In this document: one piece after another, positions 60,240-64,000 of the stretch
Layout: each line of letters opens with the position of its first letter
Position numbering within the stretch: position 1 is the stretch's first letter
From: Ralstonia sp. TCR112
GTDB lineage: Bacteria > Pseudomonadota > Gammaproteobacteria > Burkholderiales > Burkholderiaceae
Direction of reading: 5' to 3'
Assembly: GCF_007997035.1 (NCBI RefSeq)
Contig: NZ_VOSS01000007.1
Location: 1 to 64,000, forward strand
DNA length: 64,000 nucleotides
Translations under genes and position numbers: made by a program
The notes under the pieces: generated by a model
What the model was told of the DNA's origin: nothing
The model's input: the letters and a program-made list of their open reading frames with translations, nothing else
The model's database searches: none

Positions 60240-61151
60240 CTAGGCGCGATGCAGGATGACTTCGAGCACGAAGCGGCTGCCCACGTATGCCAGCAGCAGG
60301 GTCGCAAAGGCGGCCATCACCCAGCGCAGCGCAATGCGTCCGCGCCAGCCGCGAAAACGCCGCCCGACCAGGATGCCGCCGAACATCGCCCACGACAGCA
60401 CGGCAAAGATGTTCTTGTGATCGAAATGGAAGGCGCTGTGGAACAGCTGTTCGGAGAACAGCACGCCCGACGCGATCGTCAGCGTCAGCAAGACAAAGCC
60501 CGCCCCGATCAGCCGGAACAGCAGTTTTTCGAGCGTCAGCAGCGGCGGCAACAGATCGAGCCAGCGGCTGAACCAGCCTGTCTCTGCGGGGCGGTTGATG
60601 GTGTGCAGGCGGCGCTCTGCGGCCAGCATCAGGATCGCGTGGAATGCCGCCAGCGTGAACAGCCCATAGGCGACGTTGGCAATGGCGAAGTGCAGCTTGA
60701 ACAGCGGGCTGGCCGCATAGCCGAGAATTTGCGTGCCTGGAAAGGCCAACGGCAACAGGCTTCCGACCAGCGCCACCGGCATCACCAGCAGGCCGAGGCC
60801 GGCCAGGGAGAAGAAGAGACTCTCGATCCAGAAAATGCCCACGCCCAGCCATAGCATGGCCGACAGCGCGTACGCAAAGCCAAATACCATGGCGCTGGCC
60901 GGGAAAATCGTCTCGTGCAACAGCAACCCATGCGCAACCAAAGCGGCCAGCAAGCCCCAGCGCCACCAACCGGGGACCGTGTCGGCAGCGCCCGGCGGCG
61001 GCGGAACGAGCACCGTGGCACCCGGCGACTGACCGCCTGCCGCCATGGCTCCCGCCGGGGCCTGGGCACCCAGCCCGCCGCGTCGCGCCCACGCTACCGA
61101 AGCGAGGATGCCGTAGAGAAGCGCCGTCAGCGCATACAGTACAATTGACAT
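60240..61151 (-). CDS. CcsA/YpjD-like cytochrome c assembly membrane protein
   Basis: This 303-residue integral membrane protein has about eight hydrophobic segments. The last four match the CcsA/HemX pattern: LHFAIANVAYGLFTLAAFHA (His in a membrane helix), HSAFHFDHKNIFAVLSWAMF with further His residues, and a final RGRIALRWVMAAFATLLLAY. Proteins of this group handle haem or help assemble c-type cytochromes; the YpjD-like subgroup next to ffh in betaproteobacteria has no assigned function. The frame has a GTG start at 61157 and an ATG at 61151; I use the ATG. It is divergent from ffh, with a 173-bp shared promoter region. A Pro/Gly-rich insert sits near residues 28-60. Confidence 0.8.
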   Translation of the reverse strand: MSIVLYALTALLYGILASVAWARRGGLGAQAPAGAMAAGGQSPGATVLVPPPPGAADTVPGWWRWGLLAALVAHGLLLHETIFPASAMVFGFAYALSAMLWLGVGIFWIESLFFSLAGLGLLVMPVALVGSLLPLAFPGTQILGYAASPLFKLHFAIANVAYGLFTLAAFHAILMLAAERRLHTINRPAETGWFSRWLDLLPPLLTLEKLLFRLIGAGFVLLTLTIASGVLFSEQLFHSAFHFDHKNIFAVLSWAMFGGILVGRRFRGWRGRIALRWVMAAFATLLLAYVGSRFVLEVILHRA

Positions 61152-61324
61152 TTGCACAGTTTACCGCAGCGCACCCCAGTTTTGGCTGGGCCTGCCCTCC
61201 TTCGAAAGTCTTGTCGGACGGCAACGCAACATGCGCGCATTAAGCACATTCCCAGCCGGTGCAAGTTGAACGCGCGCCGGTCTTCTCTTCATCCCGTCCC
61301 CAATTCCGGATTCCTGTCACTGTC

Positions 61325-62739
61325 ATGCTGGATAACCTGACCCAACGGCTCGCGCGCGTGGTCAAGACCATGCGCGGCGAAGCGCGCCTGACCGAAGCCA
61401 ACACCGCCGAGATGCTGCGCGAAGTTCGCATGGCGCTGCTCGAAGCCGACGTGGCGCTGCCGGTCGTGCGCGAGTTCATTGCCCGCGTCAAGGAAAAGGC
61501 CCTCGGCGAAGACGTCATCACCAGCCTTTCGCCCGGCCAGGCGCTGGTCGGCATCGTGCAGCGCGAGCTGACGGCCATCATCGGCGGCCAGGAAGCGCTG
61601 GAAGGCGTCGGCAGCAACATCATGGGCGGCCGCGCGGCGAGCTGAACCTCAACGTCACGCCGCCAGCGATCATCCTGATGGCCGGCCTGCAGGGCGCCGG
61701 CAAGACCACCACGGTCGGCAAGCTCGCCAAGTGGCTCAAAGAGAACAAGAAGAAGAAAGTGCTGACGGTGTCGTGCGACGTGTATCGCCCCGCCGCCATC
61801 GCGCAGTTGAAGACCGTTTCCGAGCAGGTCGGCGCAGACTTCTTCCCCTCGCAACCCGACCAGAAGCCGGTCGACATTGCGGCAGCAGCCCTGGACTGGG
61901 CCAAGAAGCACTATCACGACGTGCTGATCGTCGATACGGCCGGCCGCCTGGGCATCGACGAGGCGATGATGCAGGAGATCGCCGCGCTGCACGCCCGGCT
62001 CAAGCCGGCCGAAACGCTCTTCGTGGTCGACGCGATGCTCGGCCAGGATGCCGTCAACACCGCCAAGGCGTTCAACGACACCCTGCCGCTGACCGGCGTG
62101 GTGCTGACCAAGCTCGACGGCGATGCGCGCGGTGGCGCGGCGCTGTCGGTGCGTCACATCACGGGCAAGCCGATCAAGTTCGTCGGTGTGGCCGAAAAGC
62201 TCGACGGGCTGGAACCGTTCTATCCCGACCGCATGGCCCAGCGGATTCTGGGCATGGGCGACATCCTTGCGCTGGTGGAGGAAGCCCAGCGCGGTGTCGA
62301 CATGGAAGAGGCGCAGAAGCTTGCCGCAAAGATCAAGAAGACCGGCGGCTTCGACCTCGAAGATTTCAAGGCGCAGATCGGCCAGATGAAAAAGATGGGC
62401 GGCCTGGGCAGCCTGATGGACAAGCTGCCGGCGCAGCTCGCGCAGCAGGCGCAAGGTGCCAACATGGACCAGGCCGAAAAGCAGGTCCGCCGCATGGAAG
62501 GCATCATCAACAGCATGACGGCTGCCGAGCGCGCCAAGCCTGAACTGATCAAGGCGAGCCGCAAGCGCCGCATTGCCGCGGGCGCGGGCGTGCAGGTGCA
62601 GGAAGTCAACCGTCTGCTCAACCAATTCGAGCAGATGCAAGGCATGATGAAAAAGCTCAAGGGCGGCGGCATGATGAAGATGATGCGCGCCATGGGCGGC
62701 ATGAAAGGCGGCATGAAGGGGCTGTTCGGCGGCCGCTGA
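61325..62739 (+). CDS. ffh: Signal recognition particle protein Ffh (frameshifted in this sequence)
   Basis: Ffh is the SRP GTPase that delivers nascent membrane proteins to FtsY. The N domain (MLDNLTQRLARVVKTMRGEA) starts at the ATG at 61325. The G domain has MAGLQGAGKTTTVGKLAKWL, the DTAGR motif in VLIVDTAGRLGIDEAM, and TKLDGDARGGAALSV. The C-terminal M domain is Met-rich (MQGMMKKLKGGGMMKMMRAM) and binds SRP RNA and signal peptides. The frame stops at 61643, but inserting one G at 61636-61637 gives GGRAGELNLNVTPPA and joins it to the frame that runs to 62739. As ffh is essential, the break is almost certainly a sequence error. Confidence 0.95.
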
Positions 62740-62807
62740 GCGGGCTACCCTCCTTCCTGAATCGCACTTTTGATCGACACACCGAACCGTTTCACCGAAC
62801 TGACACG

Positions 62808-63356
62808 ATGCTGAGCGCAGAACAGGCCCGCGAACTCTGGGCCAACTCCGAAGAAATCGTCAGCGAAGACGCCGTGCGCGGCTCGCTGGACCGCATGGCC
62901 CAAGAGATCACCGAGAAGATCGGCGACACGTTCCCGATGGTCCTGTCCGTGATGGGCGGCGCGGCCGTCTTTACCGGCATGCTGCTGCCCAAGCTGGCCT
63001 TCCCGCTGGAGTTCGACTACATCCACCTCTCGCGCTACAACAACACGACGGTGGGCGGCGAGATGCAGTGGCGCGTGGCGCCGCGCGAGTCGGTCAAGGG
63101 CCGCACGGTGCTGGTGCTCGACGACATCCTCGACGAAGGCGAGACGATGGCCGCCATCCGCTCGCGCATCATCGACATGGGTGCCGCCGAGTTCTACTCC
63201 GCCGTGCTGTGCGAGAAGACGCTCAGCAAGTCCAAGCCGCTGTACCCCGACTTCTGCGGCTTCAACGTGCCCGATCGCTACGTGTTCGGCTGCGGCATGG
63301 ACGCCAAGGGCTACTGGCGCAACCTGCCGACCATCCGCGCGCTCAAGAACACCTGA
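62808..63356 (+). CDS. hpt: Hypoxanthine-guanine phosphoribosyltransferase
   Basis: This 182-residue purine salvage enzyme adds ribose phosphate from PRPP to hypoxanthine or guanine. The PRPP-binding motif is VLVLDDILDEGETMAAI; the preceding DYIHLSRYNN and the N-terminal SVMGGAAVFTGMLLPKL supply the flexible loop and active-site entrance. The C-terminal PDFCGFNVPDRYVFGCGMDA holds the purine site. The length is normal. It follows ffh by 68 bases on the same strand and ends at a strong bidirectional terminator. Confidence 0.92.
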   Translation: MLSAEQARELWANSEEIVSEDAVRGSLDRMAQEITEKIGDTFPMVLSVMGGAAVFTGMLLPKLAFPLEFDYIHLSRYNNTTVGGEMQWRVAPRESVKGRTVLVLDDILDEGETMAAIRSRIIDMGAAEFYSAVLCEKTLSKSKPLYPDFCGFNVPDRYVFGCGMDAKGYWRNLPTIRALKNT

Positions 63357-63374
63357 CGCAGCACCGCGGCAAGC

Positions 63375-63407
63375 AAAAAGGGCGACACCTCAGTCGCCCT
63401 TTTTTTG
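63375..63407. terminator. Bidirectional terminator between hpt and marC
   Basis: AAAAAGGGCGAC (63375-63386) pairs exactly with GTCGCCCTTTTT (63393-63404) around a 6-base loop. Runs of A on the left and T on the right allow it to end transcription from both the hpt and the convergent marC side. Confidence 0.9.
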
Positions 63408-63422
63408 TTGCCCGCGCGCGGT

Positions 63423-64000
63423 TCAGAGTTGATGCGCGAACGTACGGATGCCCTTGAGCAGCATCTCCACCGAGATCGCGACGAGGATGAGCCCCATCAG
63501 CCGCTCGAACGCCATCACCGTGCGCTCGCCCACGAGGCGCTGGATGTGCGTGGCGCTCAGCAGCACTACGGCGCACACGGCCATCGTCGCGCATAGCGAA
63601 CCGACCCACGTCCACATGCGGCCCGGCGCCTGCGACACCAGCAGCATCACCGTGGCCATCGCCGATGGCCCCGCGATGGCCGGGATCGCCAGCGGCACGA
63701 TGAAGGGCTCGCCCGTGGGCTGAGAATCGGCAGCGCCTTCACGCGGGAAGATCATCCGCAGCGCGATCAGGAAGAGCACGATGCCGCCGGCAATCTGCAG
63801 CGACATGTCGGTCAGGCTCATCATGCGCAGGAAGCTCTCGCCGAAGAACATGAAGACGAGCAGCAGCACAAACGCAATGCCGACCTCGCGCAGCACGACG
63901 CGGTTGCGGCGCTCGGGGGCCACTGGCCGCAGCGCAGAGATGAAGATCGGAATGTTGCCGAGCGGATCGGTGATCAGCACCAGCAGGACGGTCGCCGAGA
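63423..64000 (-). CDS. marC: MarC-family membrane protein (5' end outside the window)
   Basis: The visible 190 residues belong to a MarC-family inner-membrane protein with five to six hydrophobic segments. Family motifs are LITDPLGNIPIFISALRPVA near the N-terminus, GGIVLFLIALRMIFP in the middle and PLAIPAIAGPSAMATVMLLV, followed by GERTVMAFERLMGLILVAIS at the C-terminal end. Coding continues past base 64000, since MarC proteins have about 10-20 more residues before the DPLGN motif. MarC was once linked to antibiotic resistance, but its substrate is not established. It is convergent with hpt. Confidence 0.88.
   Translation of the reverse strand, partial: SATVLLVLITDPLGNIPIFISALRPVAPERRNRVVLREVGIAFVLLLVFMFFGESFLRMMSLTDMSLQIAGGIVLFLIALRMIFPREGAADSQPTGEPFIVPLAIPAIAGPSAMATVMLLVSQAPGRMWTWVGSLCATMAVCAVVLLSATHIQRLVGERTVMAFERLMGLILVAISVEMLLKGIRTFAHQL

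Overview
This 64 kb window comes from a GC-rich betaproteobacterial chromosome, most likely Ralstonia or a close relative in the Burkholderiaceae. The evidence is the ampD-pilR-pilS block, a ccsA-like gene divergent from ffh, a Tat-exported phosphocholine phospholipase C and the nrdA/nrdB pair with tandem NrdR boxes. The species call is inference from gene content and codon bias.

Layout. Positions 1-6239 are core genome: the 3' end of a repeat protein, a DUF2147 protein, a chemoreceptor, an unknown protein, an RhtA-like exporter and a DUF2817 zinc carboxypeptidase. About 6240-45653 is one integrated Tn7-like transposon of about 39.4 kb. It has matching terminal repeats, tandem TnsB-type sites, a likely 5-bp target duplication (ctagc) and tnsA-(small ORF)-tnsB-tnsC-tniQ at 14.2-20.2 kb. 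It sits 5 bp beyond the nrdB stop codon. From 45664 to the end the core genome resumes: nrdB, nrdA, a phosphodiesterase-like lipoprotein, a small lipoprotein, phospholipase C, a degenerate 42-bp tandem repeat, ampD, pilR, pilS, a PP0621-like gene, ccsA, ffh, hpt and a partial marC.

The transposon cargo is mostly conflict and defence functions. Left of the tns genes are an IetA/IetS-like AAA ATPase plus subtilisin pair with a divergent HTH regulator and a palindromic operator, remnants of other peptidases, and a YwgA-like plus HD-phosphohydrolase pair. Right of the tns genes are an H-NS-like protein, a Mrr-type nuclease, and a complete type I secretion system. The exported protein of that system is a very large RTX protein with a lysozyme-like N-terminus, preceded by an LprI-type lysozyme-inhibitor gene (a likely toxin/immunity arrangement). 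Further right are a glycosyltransferase and a six-gene operon for a bacterial ubiquitin-like system (DUF6471, ubiquitin-like, E2-like, JAB-E1, APH-like kinase, DUF6527).

Caution on the sequence itself: at least four genes (the first partial gene, the RTX gene, pilS and ffh) are each broken by the apparent loss of one G/C in a short G/C run. ffh is essential, so these are more likely consensus errors than real mutations.
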